From Bacteroidales bacterium (GTDB lineage: Bacteria; Bacteroidota; Bacteroidia; Bacteroidales; UBA932): a stretch of 64,000 bases of DNA. The notes below the pieces were generated by a model. That model searched no databases. It saw nothing but the letters and a program-made list of their open reading frames with translations, and was not told where the DNA came from. The stretch is taken from the NCBI GenBank assembly GCA_017479265.1, contig JAFVCK010000031.1:1-64000 (forward strand), given 5' to 3'. Positions 23,719 to 31,389 of the stretch are shown in pieces; positions within the stretch are counted from its first letter, which is position 1, and the number at the start of each line of letters is the position of its first letter. The translations under genes and the position numbers were made by a program.

Positions 23719-25215
23719 ATGAAAAAGATTTCTTTGTTCGTTTCTGCGTTGGCGCTTATTGCCGCCTTCGCTTCATGTAGCAAGACTCCAGAAGGTACAC
23801 CTTCCGACGGTTCCAAGGACCCCGGTACGAGCGTGGACCCTTCTGCCGAGCCCGTCAAGAGCAACAAGTGCGATATCGTATCTTTCGCGGTGCTTGTTGA
23901 TGGAAACAAGGTCGAGGCCGACATCTCCGCCGTGGAGAAAAAGGTCGTCATAGCCTATGCTCCCGAGTATGCCGACGGTGTCAAGAGCGCACTTGCCGAA
24001 TACACCCTTTCCGAAGGTGCAACCATTTCTCCCGACCCTGCAAAAGAGGCGCTTGATTATACGAAGGACCTGTCCTTCACGATTACCGCGCAGGACGGTA
24101 CCACGACCAAGGCATATAGCGTGTCCTCCCGCCAGTTCGAGGTGACACTTAGAGTGAACAAGATTTCCGGCGCTCAGTTCTCCCAGCTGAAAGTCGCGGC
24201 TGCACAGGACTTTGACCAGAACTATCCTATGGTGGCTTTCTGCGGCGTTGACAAGTTTGCAACTCCCGACCTCCAGGTGTTCGACCTTGATTTCAATAAG
24301 GTAGGGGATATGAACAAGGAGGGAATACCGGCAAACTGGTATGTCACTTCCATTACCAGCGATGCCAACGGCGTAGTACTTGCAACCCTTTCACAGACCA
24401 CCGATACTCCTACCGCCATCGACAACTACCGTGAGGGCGGTATCTACATCTGGAAAGACGGCTGGGACCAGAAGCCCTATGAGTTCTGGAAACTCGGCCC
24501 CGAGGACAATACTCCCCAGTTCCCCAACGGCAAGAACAACGATTTCTGCGAAATCGCAATAGGCGGTACCGTTGATTCCGACTGTGTCATCACCACTTAT
24601 CACTGGCTCGGATGGAAAGAGAACCCCGGTGAGGGCATGTACAATTGCTGGGCAGTCAAGGGTGGAGACCTTGCCAATCCTTCATACACCGTGGCAAAGA
24701 CATTGCACACTGCTACAGACGGAAACTGCTGGCAGATGCTTGCTCCTGTTTCCGGAGACATCAACGGCCTGTTCATCTGCTGCGACACCGATGAGGAGAG
24801 GAACTGCCTCGCAGTCTATGTACAGCAGGGCATAGCCCCCACAAGCGACGATGAGCTGTTCGGTTCCCTCACCTCCGATTTCGTCGGCGAGGAAGGTGCT
24901 GAAGGCGCAACCCAGTACGGTAACTTCAGGGTCGGCCATGTCTATCCCGTCAACTATCACGGAGATGAATTCGTGATTGTTTCCTCAGCTTTCTGGGATG
25001 GCGGTTACATAACTATCCAGACTTTGGACCCTACCGACGACGTGCATTTCATCTATCCTACCAACTATGTTGACAAGGAACTGCCTTTCAATGCACCCAG
25101 GGTTTCTTCAGCAGCAATCTTCGATGCTGAAAAGGATGTTGTGAACATAATGTTCTGCAATGCCCGTTTCGGTGGAAGCGTCTATCGTTACGAAATCAGC
25201 AGGGAACTGATTTAA
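23719..25215 (+). CDS. DUF5018-like lipoprotein with a C-terminal repeat (propeller-like) domain
   Basis: A 498-residue lipoprotein. Signal peptide and lipobox FASC (Cys20) are followed by a short Asp/Pro-rich linker (TPSDGSKDPGTSVDPSAEP), an Ig-like DUF5018-type domain (about 52-142, with TISPDP and FTITAQDGTT), and a C-terminal part of about 350 residues whose repeated beta patterns (YPMVAFCGVDKF, FVIVSSAFWDGGYITIQTL) look like a propeller. Its role is probably glycan or protein binding at the SusCD site; no catalytic motif is seen. Confidence 0.7.
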   Translation: MKKISLFVSALALIAAFASCSKTPEGTPSDGSKDPGTSVDPSAEPVKSNKCDIVSFAVLVDGNKVEADISAVEKKVVIAYAPEYADGVKSALAEYTLSEGATISPDPAKEALDYTKDLSFTITAQDGTTTKAYSVSSRQFEVTLRVNKISGAQFSQLKVAAAQDFDQNYPMVAFCGVDKFATPDLQVFDLDFNKVGDMNKEGIPANWYVTSITSDANGVVLATLSQTTDTPTAIDNYREGGIYIWKDGWDQKPYEFWKLGPEDNTPQFPNGKNNDFCEIAIGGTVDSDCVITTYHWLGWKENPGEGMYNCWAVKGGDLANPSYTVAKTLHTATDGNCWQMLAPVSGDINGLFICCDTDEERNCLAVYVQQGIAPTSDDELFGSLTSDFVGEEGAEGATQYGNFRVGHVYPVNYHGDEFVIVSSAFWDGGYITIQTLDPTDDVHFIYPTNYVDKELPFNAPRVSSAAIFDAEKDVVNIMFCNARFGGSVYRYEISRELI

Positions 25216-25227
25216 TTCCCTTTTCGG

Positions 25228-25253
25228 GAGGTGGGACAGGGATGTCCCGCCTC
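25228..25253 (+). promoter_or_regulatory. Intergenic RNA hairpin in the SusCD operon
   Basis: A 10-bp stem (25228-25237 with 25244-25253, one G-U pair, loop of 6) lies between two genes of the operon. It lacks a T-run, so it is more likely a processing or mRNA-stabilising hairpin than a full terminator. It could give the upstream lipoprotein genes a higher level than the genes after it. Confidence 0.55.
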
Positions 25254-25274
25254 TTGCCAAGTTATTGTAATAAA

Positions 25275-26960
25275 ATGAAGTTCAAGTGTTTATTCTTAAT
25301 TGCTCTGTGCGTCGGGCTTGTCTCGTGCAAAGGTTCTGTGCCTGAGCCCGGCCCGAGCATCGACCCTTCCGGGGAATCGGCGGACCCTGTCTCCGAAGAT
25401 CCGGTTTCCGAAGACCCCGCTTCGGAGGACCCTTCCGTGGAGCCACATGTGCCCGGAACTGAATGTCTGTTGAAATCTCTTGTCATCCATACGGCCTCCG
25501 GCGACCTTGAGGCCGAAATAGACCAGGAGAACAAGCTGATAGTGGTAAACTACTTCTTCGACCAGAATCTTTCAATGTCTGCGGCCAAGGCCTCCTATGA
25601 GCTTTCGGACGGAGCGAAGATACGCCCCGACCCCATGGAATCCCAGAATTATACCCGTTCCACCCTTCAGTTCAGGGTGACTTCGGAAGACGGCCGGAAT
25701 ACTGCCAAATACACCGTCAAGGCTTCCGTATATCCCGCTCCGGAGCCCCGGAAGCCTATGGTCATGTGGATAGACGTGGTCAATGCCTACAAGTACCTGA
25801 ACACTCAGAAGAACGTCGAAGACATAGTCCAGAAAATGTCCGAAAACGGGTTCAACAAGGTCGTCGTGGAGATAAAGACTCCCAAAAGCGGGGATGTGCT
25901 GTATCGCCGCAGCGACAACCTCGGCTATGCCCAGACTATTGACAACGTGACCATCTCCCAGGATTTCGACCTCCTGCAGGCAATGATTGACGCTTGCCAC
26001 GCAAGGGACATGAAACTGTCCGTTTCCTATTGCATCTTCACCTTCCATGAGCCTACCTCCTCCAAGAGCAGGGAGTATTATGAAAAATACTTGAAGGATG
26101 CATATTGCCAGCAGCTTCTGACTACAGGCATCGAGGATATAAGGGTGCATCCCAACGACTATCTTTTCCTCAATCCCGCCCATCCCAATGTCCATGATTA
26201 TGTGACGGCCCAGGTCCGCGAGATTGTAACCAATTATGACATAGACGGTTTTGCCCTGGACTACTGCCGATATCCCAATATTAGGAGCGACTTTTCCGAC
26301 TATTCCCGCGCCGCTTTCGAGGAGTATATAGGAGCCAAGGTCGAAAACTGGCCTTCGGATGTCATGACAGTATATTCCGACGACAATTTCGGTACCTACA
26401 ACAAGGGGAAGCTGGACCTCTTCCAAAAGTGGATGGCATGGAGGGCTTCGCTCATACAGAGTTATGTAAAGGATATACGCGAGGTCGTGAAGTCGATAAA
26501 GCCTGAGGTTGACCTTGAACTCTGGGCCGCCGCATGGTATCAGTTCCGCAACGAAGTGGGACAGAACTGGGCAAGCAGCACAAGCAAGTGGGCATCAACC
26601 CATTACTCCTGGGCCGGAGCGGATTATGACGTGACGGGATTTGCCGACTACCTGGACATCTTCCATCTCGGCAACTATGTCAAGACCGTCTATGGCAATT
26701 CCGAATCCTCATGGTCCATGGAGTATTTTACCAATCTTGCCAAGAACCTCATTGGAGATGCCTGCTCGCTGTACGATTCCTTCGGAATATATACCGGCAT
26801 TTCAATCGAAGAGGCCGTGTATTATTCTTATATGAATTATGACGGAGTCATGATTTTCGAGCTGGGAGCAATGGCCTCCAACAACAGGTGGGACAGGGTC
26901 AAATGCGGTTACACCAGGGCCATGTACGAACTGGGCGAGTATTCACATGAAATTCAATAA
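25275..26960 (+). CDS. Lipoprotein with DUF5018-like domain and GHL10-type glycosidase-like barrel
   Basis: A 561-residue lipoprotein: lipobox VGLVSC (Cys18), acidic linker of SEDP repeats (about 35-60), an Ig-like domain (about 70-155) matching the one in the preceding gene (IRPDP, FRVTSEDGRNTAKYTV), then a TIM-barrel of the GHL10 type (PF02638 group) from about 165. Barrel marks are MVMWIDVVNAY, MSENGFNKVVVEIKT, and NYDIDGFALDYCRYPN, in which the acidic residues sit where GHL10/GH13-related enzymes have their catalytic Asp. It is probably a surface glycosidase; the substrate is unknown. Start at ATG 25275 (true signal peptide) instead of the frame's first start. Confidence 0.78.
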   Translation: MKFKCLFLIALCVGLVSCKGSVPEPGPSIDPSGESADPVSEDPVSEDPASEDPSVEPHVPGTECLLKSLVIHTASGDLEAEIDQENKLIVVNYFFDQNLSMSAAKASYELSDGAKIRPDPMESQNYTRSTLQFRVTSEDGRNTAKYTVKASVYPAPEPRKPMVMWIDVVNAYKYLNTQKNVEDIVQKMSENGFNKVVVEIKTPKSGDVLYRRSDNLGYAQTIDNVTISQDFDLLQAMIDACHARDMKLSVSYCIFTFHEPTSSKSREYYEKYLKDAYCQQLLTTGIEDIRVHPNDYLFLNPAHPNVHDYVTAQVREIVTNYDIDGFALDYCRYPNIRSDFSDYSRAAFEEYIGAKVENWPSDVMTVYSDDNFGTYNKGKLDLFQKWMAWRASLIQSYVKDIREVVKSIKPEVDLELWAAAWYQFRNEVGQNWASSTSKWASTHYSWAGADYDVTGFADYLDIFHLGNYVKTVYGNSESSWSMEYFTNLAKNLIGDACSLYDSFGIYTGISIEEAVYYSYMNYDGVMIFELGAMASNNRWDRVKCGYTRAMYELGEYSHEIQ

Positions 26961-26971
26961 TTCTTAGAAAT

Positions 26972-29191
26972 ATGTCAAAGAAAAACGGTTACAACTGGAA
27001 TTTTTCCTCCGTGGGAGGAACTGTCAGGGTGAAGATTTCCTCGGGTGAGGACATTGCGCACCTTGGTGAGCTGGACCGCAAACTGTGGACCGTGCTCAGC
27101 TGCCCCGTGACGGGTCTTGAATTCGATCCAAAGACTCTTGCCGTCATTGATGCGAACGGCGACGGCAAAATCCGCGTGGACGAGGTCATCTCCACTGCAA
27201 AATGGATTACCGAAGCCATATCCGACCCCGACCTTCTGCTCAAGGGAGAGTCCTCCCTGCCGCTGTCGGCCTTCGCCGACAACGACTCTGGCAATTCCCT
27301 TCGTGCTTCGGCAAGGCAGATACTGAAGAACCTGAAACTTGAAAAGGAAGAAATAGCCCTGGAGGACACCGCGGACAATGAAAAGATATTCGCCGACACC
27401 AAGTTCAACGGTGACGGGATAATCACTCCCGCTTCCGCCGACCACGAGGCTCTAAAGGCATTGATAGAGACCATAGCGAAGGCTATGGGTGCCGCTCGGG
27501 ACCGCAGCGGTGCGGACGGAGTCGATACCGGCAGGATAGAGGCTTTCTACGCCGCCTGTGCAGATTATGCCGCATGGTGCGAGGCCGCCACTCCCGACAT
27601 TTTCCCTTACGGAGACGATACTGAGGCCGCTCTTGGCGTTTGCGAGTCTCTGAAGGCCAAGGTCGCCGACTATTTCATGCGCTGCAAGCTGATACGCTAC
27701 GACGATGCGGCTGCTCCGGCCCTTGACGTATCCGTTGACAAGATAAGCGCAATCAGCGGGGGAGACCTTTCGGTAAACGAAGAGATAGCCACATATCCCA
27801 TTGCAAGGCCTTCCGCAGAAGGAATTCTCCCTGTTCTCGACGGTATCAATCCTTCATGGCAGGCTGCCATTGCTTCCCTCAAGGCCCTGGTGCTGGACAA
27901 GGATTTCCCCGGAGCGGACGGCATCACCGAGGCTCAGTGGAACGAAATCCTTTCCAAGTTCGCGGCATATACCGCATGGAAGGATGCCAAGAAGGGTTCC
28001 GAGGTCGAACCTCTCGGCCTTGAAACGGTGAAGAAAGTGCTTTCCGAGGGACGCAAGGAGGCTTTGCTCGAACTTGTAGCCAAGGACAAAGAACTTGAGG
28101 CAGAGGCACTTGCGATTGAGTCCGTGGACAAGTTCCTGCACCTTTACAGGGACTTCTACCGCTTCCTCAACAACTACGTGGTGCTGTCCGATTTCTATGA
28201 CAAGGACAGGAAGGCCATTTTCCAGGCCGGCCGCTTGTACATAGACCAGAGAAGCACCGACCTTTGCGTCAAGGTCGCAGGACCTTCTCCCGAGATATCC
28301 TCGCTCAGCGGAATGTACATTCTCTACTGCGCCTGCACCTCGGAGAAACTGGGCAAGTCCTTCAACATAGCCGCAGTTCTGACAGACGGTGACGTGGACG
28401 GAATAAGGGAGGGCAAGAACGCCGTGTTCTATGACCGTGACGGCAACGACTATACAGCCAGGGTGACGGCCATAGTGGAGAACCCCATTTCCGTGCGCCA
28501 AGCATTCTGGACCCCCTACAAGAAGGTGGCCAGGATGATAAACGACAAGATAGACAAGAATGCCACGGAGAAGAACGAGAAGTCCATGGCGAACTTCACT
28601 TCCGTGGCTGATACCGCTACGGACGGAAAGGCTCCTGCCGCTCCTTTCGACATAGCCAAGTTCGCTGGAATATTCGCAGCAATCAGCATGGGAGTAGGTC
28701 TCGTGGGTGCGGCCCTGGCCGGCATAGCAGCCGCTCTCAAGGGCATCACGATATGGCAGTTCCTGCTTATAATCGCAGTCATAATCCTCATTATATCAGG
28801 TCCTTCCATGTTCATTGCATGGAGGAAGCTGCGTAAGCGCGACCTCGGTCCCATACTCAACGCCAACGGCTGGGCAATCAACTCCAAGGCCCTTGTCAAC
28901 ATAGCCTTCGGCGCCACTCTCACCAGCCTCGCCAAGTATCCCAAGCTTACGGCCGTGGATGCTGCCGAGAGAAAGAAAGTGCGCAGGCGCAGGGCCCTTG
29001 TCTGGACCATCTGCATACTGCTTCTTGCTGGCGGCTGCGCTGCACTGTACTTTACCGACAGGCTCGCATGCATAGGCCTTCGCTATCATGAAGAAGTGCC
29101 CGAGGAGGTCGTGACCGATGCTCCTGAAGCAGCCGAGCCCGAGCAGGCCGAAACTCCTGCTCCCGAGGAGGCTCCTGCCGATGCTGAATAA
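26972..29191 (+). CDS. Large EF-hand membrane protein, function unknown
   Basis: A 739-residue protein with no signal peptide. A canonical EF-hand loop is at residues 60-71 (DANGDGKIRVDE, ligands D60, N62, D64, E71); a second, degenerate one is near 142 (FNGDGIIT). The middle is alpha-helical. Two to three membrane helices lie near residues 565-620 (GLVGAALAGIAAALKG; FLLIIAVIILIIS) and one near 680 (LVWTICILLLAGGCAAL), followed by a Glu/Pro/Ala tail. This puts the EF-hand region in the cytoplasm. It begins 11 bp after the GHL10-like gene, so it is probably in the SusCD operon. I do not recognise the family. Confidence 0.6.
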   Translation: MSKKNGYNWNFSSVGGTVRVKISSGEDIAHLGELDRKLWTVLSCPVTGLEFDPKTLAVIDANGDGKIRVDEVISTAKWITEAISDPDLLLKGESSLPLSAFADNDSGNSLRASARQILKNLKLEKEEIALEDTADNEKIFADTKFNGDGIITPASADHEALKALIETIAKAMGAARDRSGADGVDTGRIEAFYAACADYAAWCEAATPDIFPYGDDTEAALGVCESLKAKVADYFMRCKLIRYDDAAAPALDVSVDKISAISGGDLSVNEEIATYPIARPSAEGILPVLDGINPSWQAAIASLKALVLDKDFPGADGITEAQWNEILSKFAAYTAWKDAKKGSEVEPLGLETVKKVLSEGRKEALLELVAKDKELEAEALAIESVDKFLHLYRDFYRFLNNYVVLSDFYDKDRKAIFQAGRLYIDQRSTDLCVKVAGPSPEISSLSGMYILYCACTSEKLGKSFNIAAVLTDGDVDGIREGKNAVFYDRDGNDYTARVTAIVENPISVRQAFWTPYKKVARMINDKIDKNATEKNEKSMANFTSVADTATDGKAPAAPFDIAKFAGIFAAISMGVGLVGAALAGIAAALKGITIWQFLLIIAVIILIISGPSMFIAWRKLRKRDLGPILNANGWAINSKALVNIAFGATLTSLAKYPKLTAVDAAERKKVRRRRALVWTICILLLAGGCAALYFTDRLACIGLRYHEEVPEEVVTDAPEAAEPEQAETPAPEEAPADAE

Positions 29192-29209
29192 TTGTTCATG
29201 CAACATTTT

Positions 29210-29246
29210 CAAGGGTAAGTGCATCTTACCCTTGTAGTTATTTTTG
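29210..29246 (+). terminator. Intrinsic terminator
   Basis: A perfect 10-bp stem CAAGGGTAAG / CTTACCCTTG (29210-29219 with 29225-29234, loop TGCAT) is followed by TAGTTATTTTT. It lies only 18 bp before the next gene, so it may partly attenuate transcription into the barrel gene. Confidence 0.75.
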
Positions 29247-29251
29247 AGCAG

Positions 29252-29896
29252 ATGAAAAAGATAATATTCACGGCTGTGGCGGCACTTCTGATGCTGTCCT
29301 TCCAACCCGGGGCTTCTGCCAGATACATTCCGCAGACCAAGTGGGATGTCAGGGCCGGATATATAGTCAGTCCCGGGCCTTATATCGGTGACTATTCCTG
29401 GCTTGCGGGCAACCGTGCCCTGTACCAGATGTACGATGGCTATCTCCGTAATGTCTATCATTCAGGAGGCTTGTATGCGGACATAGGCTGGAGTCCCCGC
29501 TACTGGCTGACCGTTCATGTCTCCATCACCGACAGCATGTACTGGGGCGCCAAGTACGATTCCATGACTGACAAGCCCTCTGGCAATATATTCGTCAACC
29601 AGCTGAGCGTCATGCCGGGCGTGCGTTTCCAGTGGAGCGTAGGCGGCATAGTGATGCTGCATGCGGGAGTCGGATTCGGCCTCGGCCTTTTCTCAAACAG
29701 CAAAGGATTTTCGGATGTCGTATCCGCCGGTGAACTCTATTCGCCGGGCGACATGTCATTGCAATATCAGTACGAAGTCGTGCCCATCGGAGTGCGCATA
29801 GGCAAGAGGCTCTACGGGTTTGCAGACATTACCGTCGGCAGCACCGGCAGCGGCTCCGGGGCAGGTTTCAGGGCAGGAATAGGATACGGTTTTTAA
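29252..29896 (+). CDS. Outer-membrane beta-barrel protein
   Basis: A 214-residue secreted protein: signal peptide MKKIIFTAVAALLMLSFQPGASA, then Tyr/Gly-rich beta strands (WDVRAGYIVSPG, SVMPGVRFQWSV, MLHAGVGFGLGLF, GFRAGIGYGF) ending in Phe. An eight-stranded barrel of the OmpA/PorT-like kind is likely. Start at the ATG at 29252, where the signal peptide begins. A lipoprotein gene follows 11 bp later, suggesting a two-gene unit read through or restarted after the hairpin at 29210. Confidence 0.75.
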   Translation: MKKIIFTAVAALLMLSFQPGASARYIPQTKWDVRAGYIVSPGPYIGDYSWLAGNRALYQMYDGYLRNVYHSGGLYADIGWSPRYWLTVHVSITDSMYWGAKYDSMTDKPSGNIFVNQLSVMPGVRFQWSVGGIVMLHAGVGFGLGLFSNSKGFSDVVSAGELYSPGDMSLQYQYEVVPIGVRIGKRLYGFADITVGSTGSGSGAGFRAGIGYGF

Positions 29897-29907
29897 AGCA
29901 GGCGATT

Positions 29908-30576
29908 ATGAAAAAGACAAGCATGATTATCTCCATTGCGCTTTGCACCTTGTCGTGCAGCCAGTATATCGAGAACCCCAATCCGGTGAGTTCCAATTGG
30001 TTGGAGACCCAGGCCGCAGTCCTGGAAACCGTGACCCTGCTGACCCCTCTGTCCGTTGTCGAGAGAGCCCTTGTAGTGTCCGCCATGCCTGACGGGTCTT
30101 CCCGCACCATTAATTCCCGCGAAGGCGACGAGTGTTACAGCGTGCTTATAGGACGCTATGAGACCAACGGCAAGAAACTTGACGAAGACGGAGCCATCTG
30201 GAAGGTAAGGGTTACGCCTCTGGAAGAAGATGTCCTGGAGGTCAGGTGCGAGGGTAACGGAACCTATGTGCTCGAATACGAGGGAGACCTCGGCTACTGC
30301 TCCGAATCTTTCGAGGAGGATGCCGTCCTGAAATACCGTTTCGTGCTTACCCGCAAGATGCTTGCCGCCGGCTTCGAGGACGTGGTGAATCTTTCCGGCA
30401 GCGTCATTGAGAGCCGGGATTACAGTTATGCCGTGAGCGTCAAGGACATGCAGGCCAAGAAGATTTCTTTCGATTTTGAAAATACCCTGGTCTGGTCCGG
30501 CTCGCTTCAAGGTGAATTTACCATGAATACCATGCACGGGGATACGGTGCTGGACTTCTGCACAAGGGTCTATTAG
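29908..30576 (+). CDS. Lipoprotein of unknown function
   Basis: A 222-residue lipoprotein with lipobox CTLSC (Cys17). The rest is beta-rich with acidic patches (EEDVLEVRCEGNGTYVLEYEGDLGY) and no motif I can assign. It follows the barrel gene by 11 bp and is ended by a strong terminator at 30604-30631. A joint role with the barrel in the envelope is possible; this rests on position only. Confidence 0.65.
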   Translation: MKKTSMIISIALCTLSCSQYIENPNPVSSNWLETQAAVLETVTLLTPLSVVERALVVSAMPDGSSRTINSREGDECYSVLIGRYETNGKKLDEDGAIWKVRVTPLEEDVLEVRCEGNGTYVLEYEGDLGYCSESFEEDAVLKYRFVLTRKMLAAGFEDVVNLSGSVIESRDYSYAVSVKDMQAKKISFDFENTLVWSGSLQGEFTMNTMHGDTVLDFCTRVY

Positions 30577-30603
30577 TAGTTATTTTTTGAAATATATTCA
30601 CGA

Positions 30604-30631
30604 AAGATGACCGTCAAGGTCATCTTTTTTT
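30604..30631 (+). terminator. Strong intrinsic terminator
   Basis: A perfect 9-bp stem AAGATGACC / GGTCATCTT with loop GTCAA is followed directly by a run of seven T (30625-30631). It closes the barrel-lipoprotein unit. Confidence 0.9.
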
Positions 30632-30660
30632 GCTTATTATTGTAATAATTGCTAACTTGC
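30629..30660 (+). promoter_or_regulatory. Candidate promoter of the hypB operon
   Basis: TTTG (30629-30632, inside the terminator's T-run) is followed after 20 bp by TAACTTGC (30653-30660), a partial match to TAnnTTTG. The hypB ATG is 39 bp further on. Confidence 0.4.
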
Positions 30661-30699
30661 AGGACATTTTTTGAACACGACTTATAACCACATGATTAT

Positions 30700-31374
30700 A
30701 TGGACAAAGTGAAGGTCATCGAGATCAAGAAAAGTGTATTTGCCGATAACGATGAAGACGCTGCCCGCCTGAGGAGCGAATTGAAGCGCAGGGGAGTCTA
30801 TCTCCTCAATCTGATGTCGTCCCCCGGCAGCGGCAAGACCACCACTCTCATCCAGACCTTGAAGCGCCTTGAAGGCAGGCTGAGGGTCTCCGTTATGGAG
30901 GCGGACATAGACAGCGATGTAGATGCAATAAAGATACAGGAGGCCACCGGGGTGCCGTCCATTCAGCTCCATACCGGCGGAATGTGCCATCTGGATGCCG
31001 AAATGACCCGCCAGGGCCTTGACAACGTGGCCCTATCCGATTCCGACCTGGTGATTCTGGAGAATGTCGGCAATCTTGTCTGTCCCGCAGAATTCGACAC
31101 CGGTGCTGTACGCAACGCAATGATACTCTCCGTGCCCGAAGGCCATGACAAGCCGCTCAAATATCCCCTCATGTTCTCTGTCTGCGACCTTGTGCTGGTC
31201 AACAAGACAGATGTGATGCCGTATTTCGATTTCGACATGGATAAATGCCGGGAATACGTGCACATGAGGAATCCCAAGGCTGTCATAATCCCTATCTGCG
31301 CCAAGACGGGTGAGGGAATCGATGCCTTTGCCGACTGGCTCGTTCAGGAAGTCAAAAACTGGAAACAACAATAA
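30700..31374 (+). CDS. hypB: Hydrogenase/urease nickel incorporation GTPase HypB
   Basis: A GTPase that, with HypA, inserts nickel into apo-enzymes. P-loop SPGSGKTT is at 41-48; the metal site of the G domain is Cys96-His97 (GMCHLDA) plus Cys128 (NLVCPAEFD), corresponding to C166/H167/C198 of the E. coli protein; the base-recognition motif is NKTD. The N-terminal CxxCGC high-affinity nickel site of E. coli HypB and any His-rich tract are missing. The 224-residue length fits this shorter form. It opens an operon whose next gene is a FeS/FAD oxidoreductase and then hypA. Confidence 0.93.
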   Translation: MDKVKVIEIKKSVFADNDEDAARLRSELKRRGVYLLNLMSSPGSGKTTTLIQTLKRLEGRLRVSVMEADIDSDVDAIKIQEATGVPSIQLHTGGMCHLDAEMTRQGLDNVALSDSDLVILENVGNLVCPAEFDTGAVRNAMILSVPEGHDKPLKYPLMFSVCDLVLVNKTDVMPYFDFDMDKCREYVHMRNPKAVIIPICAKTGEGIDAFADWLVQEVKNWKQQ

Positions 31375-31389
31375 AAGAGATACAATTCT

